Shown in pieces: positions 25,898-34,469 of a DNA stretch of 64,000 bases. The notes beneath the pieces are model-generated. The model saw only the letters and a list, made by a program, of their open reading frames with translations. It did no database searches and had not been told where the DNA came from. The position numbers were made by a program, and so were the translations under genes. The first letter of the stretch is position 1. Every line of letters starts with the position of its first letter. The stretch is from Planococcus versutus (GTDB lineage Bacteria; Bacillota; Bacilli; Bacillales_A; Planococcaceae), in assembly GCF_001186155.3 (NCBI RefSeq), contig NZ_CP016540.2, positions 2,830,001-2,894,000 on the forward strand, read 5' to 3'.

Positions 25898-26975
25898 TTA
25901 GCACCCCATAAACTTCTGCTTGAGCAACCACTTTTTTTGCCCAGCTCAAATGCGGTTTTACTTCGTTCATTTTATTGCGTTTAAGACTTTTTAAAACACC
26001 GTTACGTTTGTTGCTTTCTTCAAGAATCAATTTAGCGTCTTCGTATGCTTCAAGTGACACGATATGACTCGTGTTGACAATTGAAATCTGTGACGGATGA
26101 ATACACGTTTTTCCTTTAAAGCCATTCAGAATATCCAATTGCACTTCTTCCCAAAGCGTTCTTTCAGGCTTTGACGATAACCAAAGTCGTTCTCCACTCG
26201 AAAAATGTTCATAGACTGGACCCGAAACCGTAAAACCATCTTCTGAACGACCAAAGCGGTTCATTATCGCGATTAAGCAATCTCGAATAATGTGAACCTC
26301 ATAAATTGTTCGATCCGCAGGACGTCTCAACCCGTAAAGGCTAGAAAAGTCAGTTGCTCCTACACGTACTGTTAAAACTCGTTCTGCTTGTGACTTTATA
26401 ATGTCGTATAAGTCTGATAAGGTTTTTTCACGAGATTCGCTGTACAGTACTTCTTTTGTTTCAAGTAACGGCAATGCATAAAGTTTTCTGCCGGCTATGT
26501 TACTGGCACGATCGAGCGCTTCAAAAAAAGAAGGCAAAGTAGTTGGTGAACATTTCGGAAAAACGATTCCTGTTAAGACACGCAATGACGTTCCAACACT
26601 GTCGATCAACTGATCTAATTGTTCAGGCGTGCGGATTCGTAAAAACAACGCAGGCCCCTCTGCCAACTGCTCTGTACTAGCCTTTGCTAATTTTTTAAAC
26701 TCGCTTATAGTATTTTCTTCTGCTTTCTTCAATTCTGTGTCAGCCACTGCATCTTCTAAGCAAACAATCAATGTTGTTAAGCCTGCAAATATGCCGCTAC
26801 TATATTCACCAGTTAAAATTTTTTGTGCGAAATCAGCTCTAGACCCGGGAGTATACAGTGCTGCGCCCAAAGCTAAGCTTAAAATTTCCCGATCTGTATC
26901 ACTGTTAAATTCTGTCGGGGAATATTTAAAAAAAGTTTTTAAATCAGAATCAGTTAATCCATTAAAATGCCTCAT
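25830..26975 (-). CDS. CitE-like C-C bond lyase of the Ter operon
   Basis: A 381-residue TIM-barrel protein of the HpcH/HpaI-citrate lyase superfamily. LIVCLEDAVADTELKKAE is the family's metal-binding strand; LFLRIRTPEQL, LYALPLLETKEVLY and KGKTCIHPSQISIVN follow in order. It belongs to the Ter-linked branch rather than to the catabolic CitE-like enzyme at 5274-6131. It is thought to make or modify the side chain of the module's metabolite, which is inference. GGGAGGAG precedes the start. A hairpin terminator stands between it and the upstream TerD gene. Confidence 0.85.
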   Translation of the reverse strand: MRHFNGLTDSDLKTFFKYSPTEFNSDTDREILSLALGAALYTPGSRADFAQKILTGEYSSGIFAGLTTLIVCLEDAVADTELKKAEENTISEFKKLAKASTEQLAEGPALFLRIRTPEQLDQLIDSVGTSLRVLTGIVFPKCSPTTLPSFFEALDRASNIAGRKLYALPLLETKEVLYSESREKTLSDLYDIIKSQAERVLTVRVGATDFSSLYGLRRPADRTIYEVHIIRDCLIAIMNRFGRSEDGFTVSGPVYEHFSSGERLWLSSKPERTLWEEVQLDILNGFKGKTCIHPSQISIVNTSHIVSLEAYEDAKLILEESNKRNGVLKSLKRNKMNEVKPHLSWAKKVVAQAEVYGVLNENYQPIDVLNHIRANQLSNQH

Positions 26976-27034
26976 ATGTGACTCCTCCCGGCACGCTGCC
27001 GTAGCAGCTTATGGTTTTTAGATATGAATGGACA

Positions 27035-27063
27035 AAAAGCAAGGAGACAGTCTCCTTGCTTTT
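27035..27063 (-). terminator. Internal hairpin between TerD and the biosynthetic genes
   Basis: AAAAGCAAGGAGA pairs perfectly with TCTCCTTGCTTTT across a CAG loop, directly after the stop of the second TerD gene. It has T and A runs on either side. As an intrinsic terminator inside the operon it would let TerD proteins be made in excess over the downstream enzymes. Confidence 0.8.
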
Positions 27064-27074
27064 CCATCGTTCAC

Positions 27075-27653
27075 TCAGCTGTTTAAGCCAAAGTCCTTAA
27101 CAAGAGACTCTAAACCGCCTTGATAACCGCTGCCAATGGCGTTAAATTTCCATTCTCCCCCGTGACGGTAAAGTTCACCGACAACAACTGCAGTTTCTAT
27201 TGAAAAATCTTCTCCCAAGTCATAACGAATTAGTTCTTCGTTTGTATCTCCATTAACAATGCGTACATAAGAATTGCTTACTTGGCCAAAGTTTTGACCG
27301 CGTGCTTCTGCATCGTGAATCGTAATAGCAAAAGTTGCTTTTTCGATAGATGCTGGAATGGCAGACAAGTTAACGTTTACTTGCTCGTCGTCTCCATCAC
27401 CTTCGCCTGTTTTGTTGTCGCCTGTATGTTCGACTGCACCAGCAGCACCTGTTGTATTGTTATAGAAGATAAAATCAGCTTCTGAAGCTGTTTTGCCTTC
27501 ACTATTCAAAAGGAAGACCGACGAGTCTAAGTCGAAATCTTGTCCGCCATCGTATTTATTTGTATCCCAACCTAAACCAACAACCACTTTTGATAAACCA
27601 GGATTACTTTTTGTTAAATCTACTTTTTGACCTTTTGATAAGTTAATTGCCAT
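27075..27653 (-). CDS. TerD family stress protein (second paralogue)
   Basis: A 192-residue TerD-domain protein nearly the same in layout as the one at 19271-19849: [18 protein letters not shown] at the start, acidic metal site [18 protein letters not shown], second site [16 protein letters not shown] and the ending [16 protein letters not shown]. The metal-site Asp residues are complete. AAGGAG precedes the ATG. It follows the Gly-rich TerD gene by 13 bases and is followed by a hairpin. Confidence 0.93.
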   Translation of the reverse strand: MAINLSKGQKVDLTKSNPGLSKVVVGLGWDTNKYDGGQDFDLDSSVFLLNSEGKTASEADFIFYNNTTGAAGAVEHTGDNKTGEGDGDDEQVNVNLSAIPASIEKATFAITIHDAEARGQNFGQVSNSYVRIVNGDTNEELIRYDLGEDFSIETAVVVGELYRHGGEWKFNAIGSGYQGGLESLVKDFGLNS

Positions 27654-27666
27654 TATTCAACACTCC

Positions 27667-28287
27667 TTAAGAATATTTGTTTGCAATTGATCCGATATCA
27701 GGTTCTGATGCACCTTCGCCGATAGCAGAAAACTTCCATTCAGAATCTTGACGGTAAAGTTCACCTGTAATTAACGACATTTTGCCAGCATAATTTTCTG
27801 TAAGGTTGTAGTGAACTAACTCTTCTTTCGACTGATTATCAACCAAGCGAATAAATGCGTTTTCAATCATGCCGAAATCTTGCTTCTTTTTCTGAGCGTT
27901 GTAAATATTCACAACAAAGACCAAACGATGAATTGATGGGGAAATACGCTTTAAGTCGATATTGATCATTTCATCGTCGCCGTCACCTTCGCCAGTCAAG
28001 TTATCGCCCGAGTGAACAACGCTGCCGTCTTTACTTTTTTTGTTACCAAAGTAAATTAAATTTTCTTTTGCTGTTAATTTCCCGTTTTCATCAAGTAGCA
28101 AGACAGATGCGTCACAGTCAATATCCGCTCCGCCTCCGCCTCCACCGCCTCCTAATAAGCCGCTTAAAAAGCCGCCGCTTTTTTTGGTTGCAACTGGATC
28201 CCAGCCTAAGCCAACCATAATGCTCGAAAGAGATGAACGTCCTTTTGTTAAATCGATTTTCTGACCTTTTACAAGATTAATCGCCAT
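27667..28287 (-). CDS. TerD family stress protein with poly-Gly insertion (first paralogue)
   Basis: A TerD-domain protein of about 206 residues and the first gene of the Ter operon. It keeps [17 protein letters not shown], the metal segments ADIDCDASVLLLDENGK and [16 protein letters not shown] and a variant end RQDSEWKFSAIGEGAS. Between the first strand and the acidic loop it carries an insertion SGGFLSGLL followed by eight Gly, which the two sister proteins lack. The ATG at 28287 has GGAGAG at good spacing; a GTG three codons upstream is less likely. Confidence 0.9.
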   Translation of the reverse strand: MAINLVKGQKIDLTKGRSSLSSIMVGLGWDPVATKKSGGFLSGLLGGGGGGGGADIDCDASVLLLDENGKLTAKENLIYFGNKKSKDGSVVHSGDNLTGEGDGDDEMINIDLKRISPSIHRLVFVVNIYNAQKKKQDFGMIENAFIRLVDNQSKEELVHYNLTENYAGKMSLITGELYRQDSEWKFSAIGEGASEPDIGSIANKYS

Positions 28288-28458
28288 TCCTAACACTCTC
28301 CATTCATCAGTATGTATTCTATTTTAATGGTATCGGTCTAACAAGTAAAATTCAACGGATAACGTCTATTCAGAAACATGAAAATTCAGGAGCTATGTGT
28401 TTTGAAAACTCTTGATAACGCGCTGAATGTTCAGACAAATGATTTCTGAAAATACCTG

Positions 28459-28474
28459 ACGTATACTTATACGT
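28459..28474. repeat. Palindrome upstream of csbB
   Basis: ACGTATACTTATACGT has two perfect 7-bp arms around a CT centre. It lies in the divergent region between the Ter operon and csbB, and could be an operator for either. No matching regulator is evident in the window. Confidence 0.4.
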
Positions 28475-28504
28475 ATCTAAAGCTAGGAAGTTTCATTTTC
28501 CGAG

Positions 28505-28530
28505 GCTTACTTCTTAAATATCACGGGTAA
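28505..28530 (+). promoter_or_regulatory. SigmaB-like promoter of csbB
   Basis: GCTTAC (28505-28510) and GGGTAA (28525-28530) with a 14-bp spacer resemble the SigmaB consensus GTTTAA-N12-14-GGGTAT. csbB of Bacillus subtilis is a SigmaB-controlled gene, which supports the reading. Confidence 0.5.
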
Positions 28531-28578
28531 TGTGAGCTAATGAAGGATTTTTAGTAGCAATTGGAGAGGGGAATACAC

Positions 28579-29517
28579 ATGAAGCTTATCTCAATCGTTG
28601 TTCCAGCTTACAATGAAGAAGCCAATATTGCAGCCATGTACAATAAATTGGTGAAGGAACTTGAGTCGCTTCCATATCGTTATGAGATTATGTTCATCAA
28701 TGATGGTAGTAGTGATCATACGTTACAAGAAATTTTAAAATTAGCTGAAGTACATGATAACTTAAAATACATTTCACTTACACGTAATTTCGGAAAAGAA
28801 TCAGCAATGCTTGCAGGACTAAAACGAATTCAAGGAGACGCCGCCATTGTAATGGATAGCGACTTGCAGCATCCACCTACACTAATCGGAGAAATGGTAC
28901 AAGGCTATGAAGATGGCTTTAACCAAGTAGTGGCCAAGCGTTCTCGTACTGGTGATTCTAAAGTGCGTTCTCTTTTTTCTTCTCTGTACTACAAGCTTAT
29001 CAACTCAATTACAGATGTCGATTTACAAGATGGTGAAGGAGACTTTCGATTGCTGAGTCGTAAAGCTATTGACGCGATTCTTACACTGAGTGAAAGCAAT
29101 CGATTTTCGAAAGGCTTGTTTTCGTGGATTGGTCTAAGCAAAAAGACCATCAACTACGAGAACGTTCAACGCGTAGATGGTGATTCAAAATGGTCATTTA
29201 GCAATCTTGTCAATTATGGTATTGATGGCATCATTTCGTTTAATATGAAACCTTTACGCATTTGTTTTTATACAGGGTTTTTGGTCTTATTTTTATCACT
29301 CATTTATATTTTGATTACGTTCTACAGTATTATGACAGAAGGAATTGGAGCTCCCGGTTACTTCACGACCATTACTGCGATTCTTTTACTCGGTGGCATT
29401 CAATTAATCAGTCTTGGCGTTATTGGCGAATACATTGGTAGAATTTACAATGAAACAAAACAACGCCCTCACTTTCTTGTAGATGTCAGTAATGCGGATG
29501 AATACCATGAATCTTAA
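28579..29517 (+). CDS. csbB: Polyprenyl-phosphate glycosyltransferase, CsbB/GtrB type
   Basis: About 312 residues: a family 2 glycosyltransferase domain, with SIVVPAYNEEANIAAMYN, MFINDGSSDHT and the DxD-type VMDSDLQHPP, followed by two C-terminal membrane helices from about residue 230. It should load a sugar, probably GlcNAc, onto undecaprenyl phosphate. ATG 28579 is preceded by GGAGAGGGG. The next two genes are a GtrA-like protein and a YfhO-like protein, the trio known in Bacillus for glycosylating lipoteichoic acid. Confidence 0.9.
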   Translation: MKLISIVVPAYNEEANIAAMYNKLVKELESLPYRYEIMFINDGSSDHTLQEILKLAEVHDNLKYISLTRNFGKESAMLAGLKRIQGDAAIVMDSDLQHPPTLIGEMVQGYEDGFNQVVAKRSRTGDSKVRSLFSSLYYKLINSITDVDLQDGEGDFRLLSRKAIDAILTLSESNRFSKGLFSWIGLSKKTINYENVQRVDGDSKWSFSNLVNYGIDGIISFNMKPLRICFYTGFLVLFLSLIYILITFYSIMTEGIGAPGYFTTITAILLLGGIQLISLGVIGEYIGRIYNETKQRPHFLVDVSNADEYHES

Positions 29518-29902
29518 GTCGTTAAATACAGAATTTACTCGTTTTGTTTTTGTCGGTGTCATTAATACTTTGAGCTACTACTCGATTTACTTAGTACTAC
29601 ACAACTTATTCGACTTACCTTATTTATTGGCTCACATTGTTGGCTTTTTAATCAGTTTAAACATCTCTTTTTTCTTAAACTGTTACGTAACGTATCGTAT
29701 TAAGCCAACGCTTAAAAAATATTTATACTTTCCATTAACACAAGTCGTGAATATGTCTATTTCAACCGTGCTTATCTTTGTTTTTGTTGAATTTTTAAAC
29801 CTCAATAGCAATTTTGCACCTTTTGCGGCAGTATTATTTACAGTTCCTATAACCTTCATCGTATCTAGTAAAATTCTTAAAGATGCGCCTTCTTCAAAAT
29901 AA
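29507..29902 (+). CDS. gtcA: GtrA/GtcA family membrane protein
   Basis: About 131 residues with four hydrophobic helices and the GtrA signature TRFVFVGVINTLSYYSIYL (core FVGVINT) and FLNCYVTYRIK. Family members are thought to flip lipid-linked sugars across the membrane. It overlaps the end of csbB by 11 bases from the ATG chosen here; in-frame ATGs also exist at 29483, 29492 and 29498. Translation is probably coupled to csbB, since no strong ribosome binding site is visible. Confidence 0.85.
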   Translation: MNLKSLNTEFTRFVFVGVINTLSYYSIYLVLHNLFDLPYLLAHIVGFLISLNISFFLNCYVTYRIKPTLKKYLYFPLTQVVNMSISTVLIFVFVEFLNLNSNFAPFAAVLFTVPITFIVSSKILKDAPSSK

Positions 29903-29921
29903 GAAAAAAGACGGTGACACT

Positions 29922-32525
29922 ATGCACAAGCTGCGACCTATTGTTCTTCTCTCGTTATTAACTCTATTGCTGTCAACAATCGGACACACCGTTTTTCTCT
30001 CCCAATGGTCACGTGGTCATTTTATGGTAGGCATTAATGACGGACTTTCTCAAATGATGCCTTTCAAAGATCTATTGTATAAACAATACACTCAAGGAGA
30101 GTTTTTCTATTCGTTTGATTTTGGATTAGGGGCTGGCACTTTTAGTGAACTTTCTTATTATTTCTCTACATCAATCGTGTTTTTAGTTTCTGTCATAATC
30201 ATTTCCTTGTTACAAGCACTTCGTATTATTCAGACAACCGATGTCTTGTTTTGGGCTAATGCTGCTGTTTTCATTAGCATCATCCGTTTAGCAGCTATCT
30301 TATTTATCACAACTCGTTTTTTTATCTATGTAAAAATTTCAAAACCTGCAGCGTTATTAGGCGCTTCTCTTTATGGACTTTCAGGTATGTATTTTCGCCA
30401 CGTAACCTATTGGGAATTTTTCGCAGATTCTTTTTTATGGTTACCAATTTTATTGTTTGGCGTGGAGAAAATTTTCCGAGAACAGAAACCAGGCTGGTTT
30501 TTAGTCGCCGTTGCAATTTCTATGATCGATAATTTCTACTTTGCTTATATTAATTTTATGTTGACCGCTTTATATATCGTGTTCCGTCTATTTATTCCAC
30601 TTACTGAGAACGAACAAGTAAAAAAGAAAAGCATCATGAGTTTTTTAGTCGCTGGATTGATTGGCGCAGGAATCAGTGCAATTTCTTTTGTCCCTGCTGT
30701 CTATGCCTATTTAAACAACCATAGACCTGAATTCGAACAACAAATCCCTTGGTTTAAGGAAACCACAGATAATATATTGTTCAACGACACTATCATCATC
30801 TTGCCCGCCTTTTTTGTGTTCTTGTTGTTTTGCTGGTTTCTTTACAGTCATAAAACGTTCCGTTTGTTTGCGCTAATTGGAATTACTGCTGTCATCATGC
30901 ACAATAGTCCAGTCATCGGCAGTGCTTTTAACGGATTTTCTGCTCCACAGTACCGATGGGAATATTTTATCTCGTTAGTCATGGGAGGCGCTGTCGCCGT
31001 AGCATTTGATCAATTGCACAAATTTACATTATGGCGTTTTTTACCACCTGCCATACTTACGATTTTAAGCTTTGTTTATTACGCGCGAAAAGATGAGTAT
31101 TTTGAAATAGACTCTTGGTTTTCGACACTTTCAATTAGTGCTCTTGTCATTACTTTATTGCTACTATTTCTATACACATACTTCAAGAAAAATTTTGTTA
31201 AATGGTTGTTAATGATACTTCTGTTAGTATGGGCTTTGTTGTTAACTAATATCTATCAAACCGAAAAAATTATTGATGAAGGAAATATCTCACAAGTGAA
31301 CAAAGACTTAATAACAGGTGTCGAGTATGATGATCCTGAAATCAACAAATTAATCGATTATATTCACGCACAAGAAAACAGTGACCTTTACCGTATTGAT
31401 TGGATGGAAGGTGTACGTAACAACACGCCTATTGTTCAAGATTTCCAGGGATTAAGTGCTTATTCCAGTATTTTAAATAAAAACTTATTGTATTTTTATT
31501 TGTATGATCTTGAAATCGATATGGGCCGCGAAAGTGTCAGTCGCTATGCAACTCTTGGTAATCGCGCCAACTTGTATAGTATGTTGCAAGGCAAGTACAT
31601 TATCCGTGCGCGCGGAGATACCAATATTCCATATGGTTTCAATGAAATCTATTCTTCCAAAAAATACATCGTCTATGAAAACGAGTACGTCTTGCCGTTT
31701 GCACGTTCTACTTCTACTGTGTATGAAGAGCAGCAACTAGCAGCTTCGTCTCCCTTAATGCGTGAACAAGCCATGATGACAGGTGTTGTACTAGAGCACA
31801 GTCAAAAGACGAATCCATTGCCTGAATCGAATGAAAGCATCCTTGAATTTGATGTCTCTGCAAGTGGCGCTCTCTTTAATGGGAAGATGGTACATGTTGT
31901 TGAAAGAAGAGGCGGCTTAAACTTGAACCTACAAAACCCATCAAAGTCTAGTAGTGATTTGTTTGTCTCTTTCCATTTAGTATCAACAGCCCCTGACCAA
32001 GGATTCTTGCTTGAAGTAAATGACTATCAAACAACAAGAAAATCCAACGATTCAATTTACAAAACATTTGTAGACGACTTAACGATTCGAATTCCAGCTG
32101 ATGAGCTTATTGAAATACGTCTTCCAAAAGGAACATATGAACTAACTGATCTACAAGTTTTCTCTGCTTCTTACGACTCTCTGCGTGAGCAAGCAGCTCA
32201 ACCTGACTCATCTAGTCACTTGTCTATTGATGGCAGTCGTGTCCACTTGGATTATGAAAATACTCAAAATGATGCTTTTTTAAAGCTAGCTATTCCTTAT
32301 GAACGCGGTTGGCAAGCACAAGTGAATGGACAAAAAGTAGAAGTCTTGAGAGCTGACTTTGCTTTTATGGCCATTCCTATAGTTGCAGGCGAAAACGACG
32401 TTCTACTCACTTACCGTCCACCATTTTTCAAACTTGCTGCAGCTGTTAGTCTAGTGTCAGCCCTCTTAGGCTTTGTACTAGCTTTTCGCAAAAAGAAAAA
32501 TACAAAAACAGTTGATCTCAACTAA
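29922..32525 (+). CDS. yfhO: YfhO family GT-C-type membrane glycosyltransferase
   Basis: A large protein of about 867 residues. The first 430 residues hold a dozen or more hydrophobic helices; the rest is a large extracytoplasmic domain followed by one C-terminal helix before a KKKN tail. It starts LRPIVLLSLLTLLLS and has a long loop GINDGLSQMMPFKDL after helix 1, the site of catalytic acidic residues in YfhO proteins. In Bacillus subtilis YfhO works with CsbB and GtcA to add sugar to lipoteichoic acid. ATG 29922 is chosen; an in-frame ATG lies 13 codons upstream within gtcA. A strong terminator follows. Confidence 0.88.
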   Translation: MHKLRPIVLLSLLTLLLSTIGHTVFLSQWSRGHFMVGINDGLSQMMPFKDLLYKQYTQGEFFYSFDFGLGAGTFSELSYYFSTSIVFLVSVIIISLLQALRIIQTTDVLFWANAAVFISIIRLAAILFITTRFFIYVKISKPAALLGASLYGLSGMYFRHVTYWEFFADSFLWLPILLFGVEKIFREQKPGWFLVAVAISMIDNFYFAYINFMLTALYIVFRLFIPLTENEQVKKKSIMSFLVAGLIGAGISAISFVPAVYAYLNNHRPEFEQQIPWFKETTDNILFNDTIIILPAFFVFLLFCWFLYSHKTFRLFALIGITAVIMHNSPVIGSAFNGFSAPQYRWEYFISLVMGGAVAVAFDQLHKFTLWRFLPPAILTILSFVYYARKDEYFEIDSWFSTLSISALVITLLLLFLYTYFKKNFVKWLLMILLLVWALLLTNIYQTEKIIDEGNISQVNKDLITGVEYDDPEINKLIDYIHAQENSDLYRIDWMEGVRNNTPIVQDFQGLSAYSSILNKNLLYFYLYDLEIDMGRESVSRYATLGNRANLYSMLQGKYIIRARGDTNIPYGFNEIYSSKKYIVYENEYVLPFARSTSTVYEEQQLAASSPLMREQAMMTGVVLEHSQKTNPLPESNESILEFDVSASGALFNGKMVHVVERRGGLNLNLQNPSKSSSDLFVSFHLVSTAPDQGFLLEVNDYQTTRKSNDSIYKTFVDDLTIRIPADELIEIRLPKGTYELTDLQVFSASYDSLREQAAQPDSSSHLSIDGSRVHLDYENTQNDAFLKLAIPYERGWQAQVNGQKVEVLRADFAFMAIPIVAGENDVLLTYRPPFFKLAAAVSLVSALLGFVLAFRKKKNTKTVDLN

Positions 32526-32567
32526 ATACTTTATCAAAAAACAGCTCTATCTCTTGACCTTGTTTTA

Positions 32568-32619
32568 GCTCTTCCACCTCTGACTTCTATAATAAGTCAG
32601 AGGTGGAAGAGCTTTTTTG
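32568..32619 (+). terminator. Terminator of csbB-gtcA-yfhO
   Basis: Arms AGCTCTTCCACCTCTG and CAGAGGTGGAAGAGCT, with further pairing toward a short AT loop, then six T. Confidence 0.9.
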
Positions 32620-32767
32620 TTATACAAAATAAAGTAAAGCATCAAGCAGAGCAAGACTTGAAGTGGAATTTCTTGTCCTACAAAAGAATCGATTTTGGAA
32701 AATCGCGTTTACTCATGCGTATGAAAGTGTAAGGAAGAGTAATACGAATATTAAGGGAGGAATTTAA

Positions 32768-33403
32768 ATGAAGCGTTTACTATTGTTTGGTTTACTAATA
32801 ACCTTTTTAGTGTTTTTAACAGCTTGTGGCAATGATTCTACAGAAGACCCACCTACAGAATCTGATGGAGCAACAGACGAAACCACTGAAGATGATTCAA
32901 CTAGTGAAGATTCAACTGAAGGCGCATCGACAAATAACGATGGTGAAATTCTTTTAGTAACTGTCGAACTTATGAATAGTGACGGAGATGCAGTTGGTAC
33001 TGCCGAATTGACTGAAGAAGATAATGGCGTTGCTGTAGCACTTCAAGTTGATAATTTGGAACAAGGTATACACGGTATTCATTTCCACCAAGAAGGAATG
33101 TGTGAAACGCCTGATTTCAAATCAGCTGGCGACCACTTTAACCCAGAAAGCACTATGCACGGCATGGACAATCCTGATGGCCCACATGCTGGTGACTTAC
33201 CGAACCTTGAAGTAAGTGAAGATGGTACTGCTTCACAAGAATTTTTAGCTGAAAATGTGACACTTGAAATCGGGGAAGAGGATTCATTATTAAAAGAAGG
33301 CGGAACTGCTCTTGTGATTCATGCAGGAGAAGATGATCAAAAAACCGACCCTTCTGGTGACTCTGGAGACCGCATTGCTTGTGGTGTTATTGCCGCAAAA
33401 TAA
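32768..33403 (+). CDS. Cu/Zn superoxide dismutase-like lipoprotein
   Basis: A 211-residue exported protein. The lipobox FLTAC is at about residue 20, followed by a long Asp/Glu/Thr-rich linker to about residue 58. The C-terminal domain has the SOD copper ligands in GIHGIHFHQEGMC, a bridging or zinc-site His in AGDHFNPESTMHG, GPHAGDLPNL, a further His in ALVIHAGEDD and the second Cys in DRIACGVIAAK, so ligand loss is not obvious. It would act on the outer membrane face, either as a dismutase or as a copper-binding protein like YojM. AAGGGAGG precedes the start and a terminator follows. Confidence 0.88.
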   Translation: MKRLLLFGLLITFLVFLTACGNDSTEDPPTESDGATDETTEDDSTSEDSTEGASTNNDGEILLVTVELMNSDGDAVGTAELTEEDNGVAVALQVDNLEQGIHGIHFHQEGMCETPDFKSAGDHFNPESTMHGMDNPDGPHAGDLPNLEVSEDGTASQEFLAENVTLEIGEEDSLLKEGGTALVIHAGEDDQKTDPSGDSGDRIACGVIAAK

Positions 33404-33430
33404 AAAGATGTTTAACTCAACAAATACAAC

Positions 33431-33464
33431 AAGGCATTGCCCTCTTTGAATGGGCAATGCCTTT
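33431..33464 (+). terminator. Terminator of the SOD-like gene
   Basis: AAGGCATTGCCC and GGGCAATGCCTT pair perfectly around a 10-base loop and are followed by a short T run. Confidence 0.8.
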
Positions 33465-33470
33465 TCATTA

Positions 33471-33518
33471 AAGTTGTTTACGTGGACTATCTAAGGGAAT
33501 AGTCCACGTAAACAACTT
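33471..33518. repeat. Perfect 20-bp inverted repeat upstream of the SDR gene
   Basis: Arms 33471-33490 and 33499-33518 are exact complements (GTTTACGTGGACTAT in the left arm), separated by CTAAGGGA. A SigmaB-like promoter overlaps it. It has no T-run and sits after the SOD terminator, so it looks more like a DNA operator or a leader hairpin than a terminator. Confidence 0.7.
33476..33500 (+). promoter_or_regulatory. SigmaB-like promoter of the SDR gene
   Basis: GTTTAC (33476-33481), 13-bp spacer, GGGAAT (33495-33500). One base of the -10 differs from GGGTAT. The -35 lies in the left arm and the -10 across the loop of the inverted repeat. Confidence 0.45.
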
Positions 33519-33539
33519 AAAACTGGAGGAGGATTTATA

Positions 33540-34415
33540 ATGACAACAGATAAATTCGAAAAAACAGATGAACAAGTCAAACCCCAACATCAATCCACAC
33601 AACCTGGTTCAGAAAAACATATGGACCCCAAACCGATTTATGACGACAAAGATTATGTAGGTTCAGGAAAACTAGAAGGCAAAGTTGCACTTATTACAGG
33701 AGGAGACAGCGGCATTGGACGAGCCGTTGCAGTAGCCTATGCTAAAGAAGGTGCGAATGTTGCGATTGCCTACCTTGATGAGCATGAAGATGCTGATCAA
33801 ACCATCCAAGTCATCGCGTCTTATGGAGTTAAAGGAATAAAGTTTGCGTCAGACTTGAGTGATGTTGAAAATTGCAATCAACTCGTTATAGATGTACTCG
33901 CTGAATTTGGTCAATTAAATATTTTAGTAAATAACGCTGGAAAACAGTTTCCGCAAGACGATTTTTTAGCTATTAGTCCTGATCAATTAATGGAGACTTT
34001 CGCTACGAATATTTTCAGTATGTTTTATTTGACGCAAGCGGCTCTTCCTCATTTACAAAAAGGAGACTGCATTATTAACACATCTTCTGTAACTGCTTAC
34101 CAAGGCTCTCCTGGGTTGATTGACTATTCCGCAACTAAAGGCGCGATTACAAGCTTTACTCGCTCACTTGCTGCTAATATTGCCAACCAAGGAATTCGTG
34201 TAAATTCAGTCGCACCGGGGCCTATTTGGACACCCTTGATTCCTTCGACCTTCAATGAAGAAAAAGTTCAACAGCATGGTCAAGACACTTTATTAAAACG
34301 TCGCGGAGAACCTTCTGAACTGGCTCCGGCTTATGTATATCTAGCTTCTAAAGACTCTACTTATGTAACAGGACAAGCTATCCATATTAATGGTGGCGAT
34401 TATATCAGTTCATAA
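33540..34415 (+). CDS. SDR family oxidoreductase, general stress type (YdaD/GSP39-like)
   Basis: A 291-residue classical short-chain dehydrogenase with a 45-residue polar N-terminal extension seen in Gsp39-type stress SDRs. Cofactor motif ALITGGDSGIGRA, structural motif NNAGK, Ser in NTSSVTAYQGSP, catalytic YSATKGA and the end GDYISS. GGAGGAGG is well placed. The natural substrate of this group is unknown; members are induced by ethanol, salt and heat in Bacillus through SigmaB. A SigmaB-like promoter is present upstream. Confidence 0.9.
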   Translation: MTTDKFEKTDEQVKPQHQSTQPGSEKHMDPKPIYDDKDYVGSGKLEGKVALITGGDSGIGRAVAVAYAKEGANVAIAYLDEHEDADQTIQVIASYGVKGIKFASDLSDVENCNQLVIDVLAEFGQLNILVNNAGKQFPQDDFLAISPDQLMETFATNIFSMFYLTQAALPHLQKGDCIINTSSVTAYQGSPGLIDYSATKGAITSFTRSLAANIANQGIRVNSVAPGPIWTPLIPSTFNEEKVQQHGQDTLLKRRGEPSELAPAYVYLASKDSTYVTGQAIHINGGDYISS

Positions 34416-34419
34416 CATG

Positions 34420-34446
34420 AAAAGACCCGGCGCTCGGGTCTTTTTT
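34420..34446. terminator. Terminator between the SDR and LOV-STAS genes
   Basis: AAAAGACCCG pairs with CGGGTCTTTT around GCGCT-type loop bases. A and T runs on both sides suggest it serves the two convergent genes. Confidence 0.85.
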
Positions 34447-34469
34447 ATATCTATTTATTTTCAGTTATG

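Noticed and set aside
32687..32702. CGATTTTGGAAAATCG short palindrome upstream of the SOD-like gene
   Set aside because: AT-rich, short and not repeated elsewhere in the window; may be chance.
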